Shown here piece by piece: positions 1 through 9,499 of a DNA stretch of 64,000 nucleotides. The stretch's first letter is position 1; every line of letters begins with the position of its first letter. The position numbers and the translations under genes are program-made. The notes under the pieces were generated by a model. That model was given only the letters and a program-made list of their open reading frames with translations, made no database searches and was not told the origin of the DNA. The stretch comes from Mycobacterium sp. 852002-51163_SCH5372311 (lineage in GTDB: Bacteria; Actinomycetota; Actinomycetes; Mycobacteriales; Mycobacteriaceae), in NCBI RefSeq assembly GCF_001667115.1, contig NZ_LZIJ01000193.1, positions 1 to 64,000 of the forward strand, in the 5' to 3' direction.

Positions 1-624
1 CTTGACCTCGATCTGCTGCTCGGCGGACTGAAACCCGTTGTCCAGGGCCTGAATGCGCAGGATGTCAACGCGCTGACCTCCGCACTGTTGCAGGTCTTCC
101 AGGGTCAAGGCGCGACGCTGGAGTCGCTGTTCGCCAAGACGACGTCGTTCTCGAACGCCCTGGCCGACAACGATCAAACCGTGCAGCAACTGATCGACAA
201 CCTGAACGTCGTGGTCTCCACGCTGTCGAAGGACGGCACCAAGTTCTCCGACGCAATCGATCGTCTCGAACGGCTTGTCAGCGGGTTGTCGGACGACCGC
301 GACACCATTGGCGCCGCAATCGAATCCCTGGACCGGGGAACCGCCTCGCTGGCAGATCTGCTGACCAGCGCACGGCCGCCGCTGTCCGGCACCATAGATC
401 GGTTGAGTCGGCTGGCACCGATACTCGATCAGGACAAGGACCGCCTCGACGCCGCAATCGCAAAGGCGCCGAAGAACTATCGCAAGCTGACCCGACTCGG
501 CGTGTTCGGCGCCACCATCCCGTACTACGTCTGCGAGATAACGCTCCGCGGTACGGATCTCCAGGGCAAGACGGTGAAAGCCCCCTGGTTCAGGTCAGAT
601 GCCGGAAGGTGCACGGAACCCTAA
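1..624 (+). CDS. mceB: MceB-family protein, 3' part (5' end outside window)
   Basis: The reading frame is open from base 1 and ends at the TAA at 622-624, leaving about 207 C-terminal residues. MceB is a subunit of the Mce lipid importer, whose six proteins (MceA-F) are thought to build a periplasmic conduit to the YrbE permease. The visible part is the helical region after the MCE/MlaD domain: long amphipathic stretches rich in Leu/Asp/Thr (for example GGLKPVVQGLNAQDVNALTS near the left edge) and a short Cys-containing tail. It overlaps mceC by one base (TAATG), so it is the upstream gene of the same operon. Which of the several mycobacterial mce operons this is cannot be told from this fragment. 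Confidence 0.88.
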   Translation, partial: LDLDLLLGGLKPVVQGLNAQDVNALTSALLQVFQGQGATLESLFAKTTSFSNALADNDQTVQQLIDNLNVVVSTLSKDGTKFSDAIDRLERLVSGLSDDRDTIGAAIESLDRGTASLADLLTSARPPLSGTIDRLSRLAPILDQDKDRLDAAIAKAPKNYRKLTRLGVFGATIPYYVCEITLRGTDLQGKTVKAPWFRSDAGRCTEP

Positions 625-1742
625 TGCGGAAGTATCACGGAGCTGGGCTCTTCAAAGCCGGATTCATCGGCGCTGTCCTGATCGTGCTGGTCATCCTGGT
701 GGGGCTGTCGCCGGAGCGGTTGATCTCCATGGCGACAGCGGTTCGATACCAGGCGCTGTTTTCCGAAGCCGGCGGCCTTGCGGCAGGCAACCCCGTGACG
801 GTGTCGGGTATGAAAGTCGGCTCCGTGTCGAATGTGGCGCTGCGCAACGGCGATGCGCTGGTGACGTTCACGATCAAGGCAAACATTCCGCTTGGGTCGG
901 AGACCACCGCGCATATCCGCACCGGCACACTGCTGGGCGAGCGGATGCTGACGTTGGAGTCCGCCGGGAGCAGCACGATGCATCCGATGGCCCTTATCCC
1001 CGTCTCGCGCACCTCCTCGCCCTACTCGTTGACCGAAGCGGTCAGTGACTTCACGGCGAGCGCCGCCGACACCAGCACCGCGACGCTCAATCAGTCGTTG
1101 GACACGCTGTCGGCGACGCTCAACCAGATCGCACCCCAATTGGGGCCGACGTTCGACCAACTCACTCGGTTGTCACGAACCCTCAACGGCCGCAACAAGA
1201 CCCTGGGCGAGCTGTTCAAGAGTGCCAGCGACGTCACCGGGGTCCTATCCGAACGCAGCCAGCAGGTCAACAAACTCATCCTCAACTCCGACGATCTGCT
1301 CCGGGTCCTGGTGGCGCGCCGGCAAGAGATCGTGGACCTGTTGGCCAACACGTCGGCGGTGGCCAAACAGCTGACGGGATTGGTGCACGACAACGAAAGC
1401 AAATTGGCGCCGACACTCAAAAAGCTGAATTCGGTGACCGCGATGCTGGAGAAGAACCGCGACAACATCTCCAAAGCACTGCCGGGTCTCGCCAAATTCC
1501 AGATCACCGTCGGCGAGGCTATCTCCAGCATGTACGCCTACTCAGCGTTCGTCCCAAACCTCGCTATCCCGCAACTCTTCCAGCCGTTCCTCGACTACCT
1601 CTGGGGATTCCGCAACTTCGACACCGCTCGCGGCCCGGGCTACCCTTCGCCGGTACCGCGAACGCTGATCCCCTGGCCGTACAACGGTATTCCGGTGTGC
1701 CCGAATTGTACGTTGGGCGGAAGAGTCGGAGGCTCGCAATGA
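624..1742 (+). CDS. mceC: MceC-family lipid-transport protein
   Basis: 372 residues. One N-terminal hydrophobic anchor (about residues 8-30) is followed by an MCE/MlaD beta domain (about 35-120, with GLAAGNPVTVSGMKVGSV), then a long helical region with heptad-like Leu spacing and a C-terminal Cys pair (PVCPNC). I chose the ATG at 624 because it overlaps the mceB stop; an in-frame GTG at 609 would overlap mceB by more. It is a periplasmic subunit of the Mce importer and should be co-translated with mceD, which overlaps by ATGA. Confidence 0.9.
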   Translation: MRKYHGAGLFKAGFIGAVLIVLVILVGLSPERLISMATAVRYQALFSEAGGLAAGNPVTVSGMKVGSVSNVALRNGDALVTFTIKANIPLGSETTAHIRTGTLLGERMLTLESAGSSTMHPMALIPVSRTSSPYSLTEAVSDFTASAADTSTATLNQSLDTLSATLNQIAPQLGPTFDQLTRLSRTLNGRNKTLGELFKSASDVTGVLSERSQQVNKLILNSDDLLRVLVARRQEIVDLLANTSAVAKQLTGLVHDNESKLAPTLKKLNSVTAMLEKNRDNISKALPGLAKFQITVGEAISSMYAYSAFVPNLAIPQLFQPFLDYLWGFRNFDTARGPGYPSPVPRTLIPWPYNGIPVCPNCTLGGRVGGSQ

Positions 1743-3169
1743 GCCCGCGAAGCCCGCGCAGTCGACTCATAATCGCGGTCGTACTTATAGTCCTTGTCCT
1801 CGTCGGCGCGGGCGTGGTCATCCACCATACGTTCTTCCGGCCGAAGAGCATTACCGCCTACTTCAGGACCACCACCGCGATCTATCCGGGTGACGAGGTG
1901 CGGGTGTCCGGCGTAAAAGTCGGTAGCGTCAAGTCAATTCAACCTCAGGGCACCGTGGCCAAGATGACTCTCAACGTCGATCGGGACGTGCCTGTTCCGG
2001 CGAACGCCAAAGCCGTCATCGTCGCCTCCAACCTGGTAGCTGCCCGCTATGTTCAACTCACTCCCGCCTACCGGAGCAGCGGGCCGACCATGGCGGACGG
2101 CGCGGTGATACCGGTCGAACGCACCGCCGTACCCGTGGAGTGGGACGAGGTCAAAACCCAATTGATGCGGCTGGCAACGGATTTGGGACCTCAGAGTGGT
2201 GTATCCGGCACGTCGGTGGGGCGGTTCATCGACAGCGCCGCCAATGCGCTCGACGGCAAGGGCGACAAGCTGCGGCAAACACTCGCTCAATTGTCGGGCG
2301 TGGGCCGCATCCTCGCCAACGGCAGCGGCAACATCGTCGACATCATCAAAAATCTGCAGACCTTCGTCACCGCGCTCCGTGACAGCAACACCCAGATCGT
2401 CCAGTTCAACGACCGCCTGGCCACGCTCACCAGCGTGGTCAACGACAGCAAATCCGACCTGGACGCGGCGTTGACCGATTTGTCGACGGCGGTCGGTGAG
2501 GTGCAGCGGTTCATCGCCGGTACCCGCGACCAGACCAGTGAGCAGATTGCCCGGTTGGCCGATGTCACGCAGATCCTGGTCGACAAGCACATGGCTCTGG
2601 AGAACATCTTGCACGGGGCGCCGAATGCGCTCGGCAACTTCTTCAACGACTACAACGCCGACACCGGAACAATCGTGGGAGGCTTCGGGATAATGGACTT
2701 CGCGAACCCCACGTTTGGGGGCCTGTTTGTTCCGTTGCCCGTTCCGGGCTGCTCGCAAACCGCCGCCCTCGAGACGGTCACCTCGACCGAAGCGGCCAAG
2801 CTGTGCGCCCTGTTCCTCGGGCCTGGGTTGCGGCTGCTCAACTTCAACAATCTGCCGTTTCCGATCAATATATTCCTGCAGAAGTCGGTAGACCCGTCCA
2901 AGATCCTGTACACCGAACCCCGCCTCGCCCCTGGAGGCGAGGGCCCGAAACCCGGACCACCCGAGATCCCGCCGGCAGTGTCGGCCTACACCGGCCTGCC
3001 GGGTGACCCCGTAGGGCCCCCGGGAGCGGTGCCGCCGGCGCGGATACCGGGCGCGGCGATGCCGCTGCCGCCCCCACCGTCGACGCCGATGGAAGCGCCG
3101 CCGCCACCACCGCCGGGGCCGTCGAGCGTGCCGAGCATGCTGCTGCCGGCCGAAGGGCCGCAACCATGA
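1739..3169 (+). CDS. mceD: MceD-family lipid-transport protein
   Basis: 476 residues. An N-terminal membrane anchor (about residues 9-31) precedes an MCE domain (FRTTTAIYPGDEVRVSGVKV), a helical region, and a Pro-rich tail (about the last 60 residues) typical of MceD. The start at 1739 overlaps the mceC stop (ATGA). The longer frame from 1697 would run 15 codons into mceC and has no reason to be used. It is part of the same operon and the same periplasmic transport complex. Confidence 0.9.
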   Translation: MSPRSPRSRLIIAVVLIVLVLVGAGVVIHHTFFRPKSITAYFRTTTAIYPGDEVRVSGVKVGSVKSIQPQGTVAKMTLNVDRDVPVPANAKAVIVASNLVAARYVQLTPAYRSSGPTMADGAVIPVERTAVPVEWDEVKTQLMRLATDLGPQSGVSGTSVGRFIDSAANALDGKGDKLRQTLAQLSGVGRILANGSGNIVDIIKNLQTFVTALRDSNTQIVQFNDRLATLTSVVNDSKSDLDAALTDLSTAVGEVQRFIAGTRDQTSEQIARLADVTQILVDKHMALENILHGAPNALGNFFNDYNADTGTIVGGFGIMDFANPTFGGLFVPLPVPGCSQTAALETVTSTEAAKLCALFLGPGLRLLNFNNLPFPINIFLQKSVDPSKILYTEPRLAPGGEGPKPGPPEIPPAVSAYTGLPGDPVGPPGAVPPARIPGAAMPLPPPPSTPMEAPPPPPPGPSSVPSMLLPAEGPQP

Positions 3170-4446
3170 CCGCGCGGGGGTCGGCGGGACGGCGGATAAT
3201 CGCCATTGCCTCCTGCGCCACGTTGACGCTGACTGGATGCGCCTTCCATGGCTTGAACTCATTACCCTTGCCCGGCGCGGAAGGACGCGGGCCGGGAGCC
3301 AACATCTACCACGTCGAAATCCCGAATGTCGGTACGATGGAACCCAATTCGCCGGTAATGATCAACGACGTCGTGGTCGGCAGTGTCAGCACGATGAGCG
3401 TGAAGGGGTGGCACGCCGACGTCGAGATCTCAGTCAAGCGCGACGTCGTCGTCCCGGCCAACGTGGAGGCCACCGTCGGTCAGACCAGTCTGCTGGGCTC
3501 GATGCATCTGGAGCTCAACACCCCGCTCGGCCAAGCGGGGAGCGGACGGCTGCAACCGGGTGCCACCATCCCGCTGAGCCGGTCATCGGCTTACCCGTCG
3601 ACGGAGCAGACGCTGTCGTCGCTGGGGGCGGTCGTCAATGGCGGGGGACTTGGACAGATCGGTGAGATAATCCACAACTTCAGCGCGGCCCTGTCCGGGC
3701 GCGAGGGCGCCATACGCGACCTGCTCACTCGCCTCGACACGTTCGTGGGAACGCTCGACGAACAGCGGGACAACATCGTCGCCTCGATCCAGGCGCTGAA
3801 CCGGCTTTCCGCCACATTCGCCGCACAACGCGACGTTGTCACCCAGGCGCTGCGCAAGATACCGCCCGCGCTCGATGTGCTGATCCGGGAGCGGCCGCGG
3901 TTGACGACCGCCCTTGACAGACTTCGGGTCTTCAGCAACACCGCGACCCGGCTGATCAACGACTCCCAGGCTGACCTGGTCAAGAATCTGAAGAACTTGG
4001 AGCCGACCATTGGCGCGCTTGCCGACGTCGGACCGGAACTCGACACGGCGCTCTCGTCCGCGTTCGTGTTCCCCTTCACGCAGAACTTCGTCGACCGAGC
4101 CGTCCGGGGCGACTACTTCAACCTGCATGTCGATTTGGACCTGACCATTCCACGGCTCAAGCGGGGACTGATGTTGGGCACCCACTGGGGCCAGCTGGAC
4201 CAGCCGTTGGTACCGGCGCCCGGGGACCCGTATTACCTGAATTACACTCTTGATCCGTTGCATTCCGCAGTGCGGCCGCCATGGCTGCCGCCCCTGCCCG
4301 GCCCTCCGCCGTCAGGCGCCCCGGCGCCCGGGCCATCGCCGGCTGCCCCGCTACCCGGGCCGCCGCCACCTTCGGCACCTGCGCCTGCGGCTGGCCTTGG
4401 TCAATCCCCGCCGCCCGCAACGACACCGACAGAAGGCGGCGGATAG
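3166..4446 (+). CDS. mceE: MceE-family lipoprotein (LprK-like)
   Basis: 426 residues. The N-terminus is a lipoprotein signal: two Arg, a hydrophobic stretch and a lipobox LTGC at about residues 22-25, which marks the lipid-anchored MceE subunit. An MCE domain follows (ANIYHVEIPNVGTMEPNSPV and onward), then the helical region and a Pro/Ala-rich C-terminus. The start overlaps the mceD stop (ATGA). It acts with MceA-D and MceF in lipid import at the outer face of the inner membrane. Confidence 0.9.
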   Translation: MTARGSAGRRIIAIASCATLTLTGCAFHGLNSLPLPGAEGRGPGANIYHVEIPNVGTMEPNSPVMINDVVVGSVSTMSVKGWHADVEISVKRDVVVPANVEATVGQTSLLGSMHLELNTPLGQAGSGRLQPGATIPLSRSSAYPSTEQTLSSLGAVVNGGGLGQIGEIIHNFSAALSGREGAIRDLLTRLDTFVGTLDEQRDNIVASIQALNRLSATFAAQRDVVTQALRKIPPALDVLIRERPRLTTALDRLRVFSNTATRLINDSQADLVKNLKNLEPTIGALADVGPELDTALSSAFVFPFTQNFVDRAVRGDYFNLHVDLDLTIPRLKRGLMLGTHWGQLDQPLVPAPGDPYYLNYTLDPLHSAVRPPWLPPLPGPPPSGAPAPGPSPAAPLPGPPPPSAPAPAAGLGQSPPPATTPTEGGG

Positions 4447-6198
4447 ATGCTCACCCGCTTCGTCCGGATCCAGCTGGCGATCTTCGCGGTCGTCGGGATC
4501 ATCGGCGTGATCGCGATGGTCCTGTTCTACATCCAAGCGCCGACACTGCTCGGCATCGGCCGGATGACGGTCACGCTGGAGCTACCGGCCACCGGCGGCC
4601 TGTACCGCTTCTCCAACGTGACCTATCGCGGAGTGCAAATCGGTAAGGTCACCTCGGTTGGTTTGACGCCGAGCGGCGCGAAAGCCACGCTGTCGCTTAG
4701 CACTTCACCCAAGGTCCCAGCGAACCTCAAAGCGGAGGTGCTCAGCGTGTCCGCGGTGGGCGAACAGTACGTGGACTTGCGGCCCAGAACCGATTCGCCG
4801 CCCTACTTGCACGACGGATCGGTGATCGCCATGCGCGACACGACGATTCCGCAGGCGGTCGGGCCGATGCTCGATCAGGTCAGTGCCTTGGTCAACAGCA
4901 TCCCGAAGACCAAACTCGGCCAATTGCTCGACGAGTCTTTCCAGGCCTTCAACGGATCCGGTTACGACCTGGGGTCACTGATCGACTCCACGGAGACAAT
5001 ATCCCGTGACTCCAAGAGCGTCGTCGACCGTACTCGGACCCTCACCGAAGACACTGGGCCGCTACTGGATTCGCAAGCACGCACCACGAATTCGATCAGA
5101 ACGTGGGCACGTAGCCTCGCCGGCATCTCGGAAGTGCTCGCCAACGACGATCCCCGCATTCGCACCTTGCTGCGCAACGGTCCTGAGGCGGCGAACGAAG
5201 CGTCCCGGCTTCTCGAACAAATCAAGCCGACGCTGCCGGTCCTGCTTGCCAACCTGACTACCATCGGGCAGATCGGCGTCACCTACCACCCCTCGCTGGA
5301 GCAGCTGCTGGTGTTGCTGCCCTCGGCGGTAGCTATCGAGCAAGCTGCCGGCCCCATGCACAATACGGACGGTATGGCCCAGGGCGACTTTGCACTCACG
5401 ATCGACGATCCGCCCATTTGCACCGTCGGCTTTCTGCCACCCAGCCAATGGCGATCCCCGGACGACACCAGCGACATCGACACACCGGACGGGTTGTATT
5501 GCAAACTCCCGCAGGACTCACCGCTTTCGGTTCGCGGAGCCCGCAACTATCCGTGTATGGGTCACCCGGGCAAGCGCGCTCCCACCGTCGAAATCTGCAA
5601 CAGCGACCAGCCGTACATGCCGCTGTCGATGCGTCAGCATGTTCTCGGCCCCTCCCCACTGGATCCCAACTTGCTCGCCCAGGGCATCCCGCCCGATGAC
5701 CGAGTTACCGTCAACGAAAGGATCTTTGGGCCAATCGAGGGAACCCCACTGCCGCCGGGCGCGGTGCCGCGTGGTACACCGCCGGGGCCGCGGGGCGCAT
5801 ATGGACCGCCCGGGCCGGGATACGCTGCACCGCCGCTGCCCTCCTCGGGACCCCCGCTGGCGCCCATGTCGCCAATGTTTGACGATCTCCCGCCCATACC
5901 GATAGCGCCACTTGACGTGCCGGCACCGGGGGAACTTCCCGCACCACCTACGCCGGCGGCAGCGCCTCCTGCTCCCGATCCCGCACCACCCAACCCGGCC
6001 AACGGTGGCGGGCCGAAGGCTGCCCCTAGCTCGTTCGGTGGTAGTGGGGGGGCCAGCCGACCGGGCCCGTCGGTTGCGTTCGCCCGGTACGACTCGCATA
6101 CCGGTCGTTATGTCGGTCCGGATGGAAAGTTGTACCAGCAGTCGGATCTCGTGACTCCGACAGCGCCCAAGACCTGGCGGGACATGCTTCCCAAGTGA
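4447..6198 (+). CDS. mceF: MceF-family lipid-transport protein
   Basis: 583 residues, starting directly after the mceE stop. It has an N-terminal anchor (about residues 10-30), an MCE domain (LPATGGLYRFSNVTYRGVQI), a long helical region, and a Pro/Gly-rich low-complexity tail (about 430-545) before the conserved end (YDSHTGRYVGPDGKLYQQ). It is the last gene of the operon. The next genes lie on the other strand, so transcription of the operon should end near 6200-6250. This MceF is long because of the Pro-rich insert. Confidence 0.9.
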   Translation: MLTRFVRIQLAIFAVVGIIGVIAMVLFYIQAPTLLGIGRMTVTLELPATGGLYRFSNVTYRGVQIGKVTSVGLTPSGAKATLSLSTSPKVPANLKAEVLSVSAVGEQYVDLRPRTDSPPYLHDGSVIAMRDTTIPQAVGPMLDQVSALVNSIPKTKLGQLLDESFQAFNGSGYDLGSLIDSTETISRDSKSVVDRTRTLTEDTGPLLDSQARTTNSIRTWARSLAGISEVLANDDPRIRTLLRNGPEAANEASRLLEQIKPTLPVLLANLTTIGQIGVTYHPSLEQLLVLLPSAVAIEQAAGPMHNTDGMAQGDFALTIDDPPICTVGFLPPSQWRSPDDTSDIDTPDGLYCKLPQDSPLSVRGARNYPCMGHPGKRAPTVEICNSDQPYMPLSMRQHVLGPSPLDPNLLAQGIPPDDRVTVNERIFGPIEGTPLPPGAVPRGTPPGPRGAYGPPGPGYAAPPLPSSGPPLAPMSPMFDDLPPIPIAPLDVPAPGELPAPPTPAAAPPAPDPAPPNPANGGGPKAAPSSFGGSGGASRPGPSVAFARYDSHTGRYVGPDGKLYQQSDLVTPTAPKTWRDMLPK

Positions 6199-6252
6199 GT
6201 CGGCTCTAGAAGGCCGCAATCCGCCTGCGGGCCATTTGAACTGGGCCTCCGG

Positions 6253-6774
6253 TCAGGACAGCTTGTCCAGGCGTAACGGCATGTCCACATCAAGCGGCTT
6301 GTTGAGCCCGCAAGCACCGCTTGGGCCTATGGTCTTGTCCTTTCCGGCGAAAGTTGGTGACCCAAGGGTGAATTCGCCATACGAGTTCACCGGATAGAAG
6401 TACAAGGTCTGCTGCCCGTTGTATGCGGTACCGTCCTCGCACCGCTCCCAGTTCGGCACATCGCGTTTCACATACCACATGGTGCCGTCAATCATGTACA
6501 TTGGCGCGGTCCATCCTTGGTCGCTCGTCACCGTGCCGTGGCATTCCTGAAATGTGACGCATGACGAGCTGATCGTCAATGTTTGGATGACCGTCGCCTC
6601 GCCGTTGTACTGATCATTGGTCTTGGCCCAATCACCGATGGACGTTGCGCGGTACGTCCCGTTGATGGCCACGTCTTCCTTGGTTGTTGCCTGTGCCGCG
6701 GGCGCGGCGGCCAAGCCGCCGATTACCATGGCAGACAACAGCGTTGCGGTGGTGAGTGGTCCAACTGAACGCAT
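6253..6774 (-). CDS. Secreted hypothetical protein next to mce operon
   Basis: 173 residues with a clear cleavable signal peptide (hydrophobic core about residues 7-22, AAPAAQA near the cleavage site). The start at 6774 is chosen because GAGGAG lies six bases upstream; an in-frame ATG at 6795 has no such site. The mature part carries four Cys (paired as two likely disulfides), many aromatic residues and the motif GTYRATSIGDWA. I do not recognise an enzymatic family; similar small exported proteins occur around mycobacterial genes. It is convergent with mceF (54-base gap). Confidence 0.75.
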   Translation of the reverse strand: MRSVGPLTTATLLSAMVIGGLAAAPAAQATTKEDVAINGTYRATSIGDWAKTNDQYNGEATVIQTLTISSSCVTFQECHGTVTSDQGWTAPMYMIDGTMWYVKRDVPNWERCEDGTAYNGQQTLYFYPVNSYGEFTLGSPTFAGKDKTIGPSGACGLNKPLDVDMPLRLDKLS

Positions 6775-6904
6775 CAGATACTCCTCGACTCGCATAATCC
6801 GACAGCGCTTATCGCCCTTTTGGGTGTCGGTTGCAGCGTTCTCGAGCGATCACGTTACACCGCATCAGCCGACCCAGATAGCTGTTCAACCAAAGATTTG
6901 GCGC

Positions 6905-7537
6905 TCATGCGACCGGGTCGAACTTCGCGATCAGCCACGAACCGTTGACCTTTTTCAGCGTGACCAGCACGCTACTGTCGGCCTTGGCGCGATCCGGTTT
7001 CTGCTTGCTTGCCGTGGTCTGGTCGACGAACACCAGCACGACAGCGGAATCGGGATGCAGCTCCGAAACGGCGGCCCGAATCACCTTGGTGGTGGTCGTA
7101 AGTTGGCCTTGCTGCGCAGCCGGTGCGACGAGCGCTTCGCTGAATTTGCCGTAGTAGGCCAGAAAGTCGCCCGTGAGATGTGACCTCGCCTTGGCGAAAT
7201 CACGGTCCAGAGAGGTGTAGGAATAGGACAGCAAATCTACGGCGCCGTCTGACGCGGCCTGGATCGCGCGGTGTGCCGCCGCATCGTCGATCTGGCGATC
7301 CGGAAGGTACATGGTGACAAACAAGCCGGCAGCGACTGCCACAGCCGCAAGGACGAAGGCCGTCGCGACTATCGAACGCCACCTCGCCAGCAACCGGCGG
7401 CCCCAGCGGCGTATGGAGGCCAGCGCGCTGGCGCTCTTACGAGCGGGTGGTCCCGCGTCCTGGCCGGCGGTCGGCGTCTCCGTGCCGTCACTGGCTGTTT
7501 CGGTGCAGTCCGGCGACGCGTCATGCTTGACATTCAT
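6905..7537 (-). CDS. Mce-associated membrane protein (Mas), downstream copy
   Basis: 210 residues: a polar N-terminus of about 55 residues, one membrane segment (about 57-77, VATAFVLAAVAVAAGLFV) and an NTF2-like extracytoplasmic domain (LTGDFLAYYGKFSEALV; ending in a KVNGSWLIAKFDPV-type strand). This is the usual build of Mce-associated proteins, which are thought to stabilise the Mce complex. It overlaps the upstream mas gene by ATGA, so the two are co-translated. Unusually, both run opposite to the mce operon they flank. Confidence 0.85.
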   Translation of the reverse strand: MNVKHDASPDCTETASDGTETPTAGQDAGPPARKSASALASIRRWGRRLLARWRSIVATAFVLAAVAVAAGLFVTMYLPDRQIDDAAAHRAIQAASDGAVDLLSYSYTSLDRDFAKARSHLTGDFLAYYGKFSEALVAPAAQQGQLTTTTKVIRAAVSELHPDSAVVLVFVDQTTASKQKPDRAKADSSVLVTLKKVNGSWLIAKFDPVA

Positions 7538-8349
7538 TGCAGGAAGTCAACTTTCGACAGCTTGAGTTGACCGTCGTCCCGGGTGAGCTGGACGCTGAGC
7601 CGCCATAAGGCCGCCGGCAGTTTTGCGTTATCCGGCCCCGTGGCATCGGATTTCGCCGTGACAAGCACGACTCCCGAATTATCGCTCACCGACTCGACGG
7701 CGACGGCTTGCACGGCAACCGTGCTGCTGACCTTTGAGTCCTCCGCCTGCTTGGCCATCAGGCCCGCCATCACCGACATTTGACTCTTGAGATCGCCCGT
7801 AGAGACGTCGAGGATGCGCTGGAAGTCCTCCTTGGCATGGTTGGCGTCAATCGACATCAGCGTTGTGACGCGTTGTCGCGCTGCGTCAGAGTACTCGGCG
7901 ACGAGTTGCCGGTGGTGCGTGATCGTGCGGTGCTGCCACACCATGTAGCCGCTCGCGCCGAGTGACGCGGAGGCGAGCAGGATGCCGCCACCAACAGCTA
8001 CCGCTTTCCGCCCCGGACGGCGCAGCCACCGCGGCCGCCGGGGACGGCGCAAGCGCCGCAGGCGCGTCCGGATTCGCTTTGCGGGCCGCGGCTCGTCGTC
8101 TTGGGAGAGGTCGTCATCCGCGTCCGGAATATCGACTGCCTCGCGCAGCCGTAGAAGGCGTGCCCGCGCCGCCTCAGCGCGCGCTTCAGCCTGGGCGACT
8201 TCGTCTTCTACGTCCAATTCCGAAATGGGCCTTTCGGCGCCGGAGTCGAGCTCTGGGCGCGACTGTGGGCCGTCGAGATCGGTTACGTCCCCCCGGTCAT
8301 CACTATGGTCGGCCTCAGGTGCCTCCGGCGAACGCTTCCGCGATCGCAT
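7534..8349 (-). CDS. Mce-associated membrane protein (Mas), upstream copy
   Basis: 271 residues. The start at 8349 has a strong AGGAGG five bases upstream; the longer frame from 8373 lacks support. An acidic N-terminus with a predicted coiled coil (about residues 45-75, EDEVAQAEARAEAARARLLR), an Arg-rich stretch (about 90-120), one membrane segment (about 122-142) and an NTF2-like C-terminal domain are visible. The Arg-rich patch before the membrane helix fits an inside-positive topology. It forms a two-gene unit with the downstream mas gene. Confidence 0.85.
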   Translation of the reverse strand: MRSRKRSPEAPEADHSDDRGDVTDLDGPQSRPELDSGAERPISELDVEDEVAQAEARAEAARARLLRLREAVDIPDADDDLSQDDEPRPAKRIRTRLRRLRRPRRPRWLRRPGRKAVAVGGGILLASASLGASGYMVWQHRTITHHRQLVAEYSDAARQRVTTLMSIDANHAKEDFQRILDVSTGDLKSQMSVMAGLMAKQAEDSKVSSTVAVQAVAVESVSDNSGVVLVTAKSDATGPDNAKLPAALWRLSVQLTRDDGQLKLSKVDFLQ

Positions 8350-8594
8350 GGTGACCTCCTGGCCGGTCCGCATCGTGCACGGAGAAGCAGCTTATCACTT
8401 TCCGGCAAAGGCTTTCCGCTGTAATCCGGCACCCGCTTCTGTGGCTTTTAAGATGCGCGAATGCCTCGTGTGAGGCAACCGCGCGGGGTGCTCTTCCAAT
8501 GCCGTCCGCGCCGACGGCTATGTGGCTCAGTTGATCTTCTCGGATTAAGAGAATTTTCTTTTCAGTTTCTTTTTGGGTGTGGCAAAGTAGTGGA

Positions 8595-8996
8595 GTGCGA
8601 TTCATCGTGGCATCGGCTGCCGCGTTGCTCGGCGCTAGTGTGCTGGCGGCGCCGCCGGCCTTCGCCGGGCCGACCGTGTGCGACTACCCGGCCTGCACCC
8701 CCGGCATCATGCCGCATCAGGTGCTCGGTGCGCCATGTGACAACACCACTTATTACGTCTTCGGGACAGCGGACTACAACGTGTCCTTCGCCTCGCAGCC
8801 GGGACGGCTGATGTTCTGCGGCTCGCCCAGGAGATACGAGCCGCGATGGTTCCGGTCACCTCCGATGGCTGGTGTCAAGGACGAGGGCGCCGAGTGCACC
8901 CAGTTCCAGAATTACGTCGCGCAGGCGCCCGATGGCCTCTTCTTGATCTGCATGGCCAACAGTGGTCATACAAGCTGGGTCCGTGCCGACACCTAG
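8595..8996 (+). CDS. Small secreted cysteine-containing protein
   Basis: 133 residues. The GTG at 8595 gives a compact signal peptide (RFIVASAAALLGASVLAA, then FAG at the cleavage site); the frame could begin six codons earlier. The mature part has about six Cys, including CDYPAC, consistent with disulfides outside the cell. No catalytic motif is visible. It resembles small exported hypothetical proteins of mycobacteria. It converges on the next gene with a 30-base gap. Confidence 0.65.
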   Translation: MRFIVASAAALLGASVLAAPPAFAGPTVCDYPACTPGIMPHQVLGAPCDNTTYYVFGTADYNVSFASQPGRLMFCGSPRRYEPRWFRSPPMAGVKDEGAECTQFQNYVAQAPDGLFLICMANSGHTSWVRADT

Positions 8997-9026
8997 CCCG
9001 GCCCACGAGGGTGAACCGCAGCCCGC

Positions 9027-9452
9027 TCACCAGTTACGCAACGAGCAAAGCACGCCCTTGGCGCCGTCTTTGGACACGACGACCTTTCCGTCGACGGTGA
9101 GATTGCAGTGGAACTGCGGCGTGCCGGGTTCAGTACCGGTGCTGGCCGTGACCACCGCCCACACTTCGGGTCTGGCCAGATCGAGTTCGTAACTCCATGC
9201 TTTGCCCGGGGCGAGGTCGGCATGGATATTCGGCACGAACTGGTACGGGTTGTGGCTGTAGTCGGAGAACTGCGCTGGTTCCTGGTCGAGGTAGTAGATA
9301 TCGGCGTAAATCGGATGGTCTACCGAGACCGTGTATTTCACGTGGTGCATGACCGGGTTGTCGTCTGCGCGCGACATTGGCGGCGGGGTCAGGCTTGTCG
9401 CCGCCGACAGCACCACCGCCGCCGCGCCCAGCACCGTCTTCGTAGTAATCAT
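9027..9452 (-). CDS. Exported protein with MmpS-like C-terminal domain
   Basis: 141 residues. The ATG at 9452 follows GGAG by eight bases and opens a signal peptide (TVLGAAAVVLSAATSLT). The mature part reads like the MmpS beta-sandwich: a KYTVSV first strand, a central YYLDQEP, WSYELDLARPEVWAVVTAS, and an end of CNLTVDGKVVVSKD...C, matching the MmpS pattern of Cys-hxVNGxVxxxxxxxGxxxxxxC. No mmpL lies beside it, so it is a free-standing, secreted member rather than a transporter partner. An ATTCTC-N7-GAGAGT inverted repeat sits just upstream. Confidence 0.7.
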   Translation of the reverse strand: MITTKTVLGAAAVVLSAATSLTPPPMSRADDNPVMHHVKYTVSVDHPIYADIYYLDQEPAQFSDYSHNPYQFVPNIHADLAPGKAWSYELDLARPEVWAVVTASTGTEPGTPQFHCNLTVDGKVVVSKDGAKGVLCSLRNW

Positions 9453-9480
9453 GCGCCGATCTCCATTGCACGATATTGGA

Positions 9481-9499
9481 ATTCTCTTTAGCGGAGAGT
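9481..9499. promoter_or_regulatory. Candidate operator ATTCTC-N7-GAGAGT
   Basis: Imperfect inverted repeat 29 bases upstream of the MmpS-like gene start at 9452. The same layout, with the same preceding GATATTGG and the same 7-base spacer, occurs at 15980-15998 before the crotonase gene. The repetition suggests a shared promoter or regulator site; the protein that binds is unknown. Confidence 0.45.

Noticed and set aside
1934..3262. 442-codon minus-strand frame opposite mceD
   Set aside because: Arg/Gly/His-rich composition and no family motif; antisense shadow of a clear MceD gene.
6199..6252. GGCCGCA...TGCGGGCC stem after mceF as a terminator
   Set aside because: The stem is short with a bulge and has no T-run; too weak to call.
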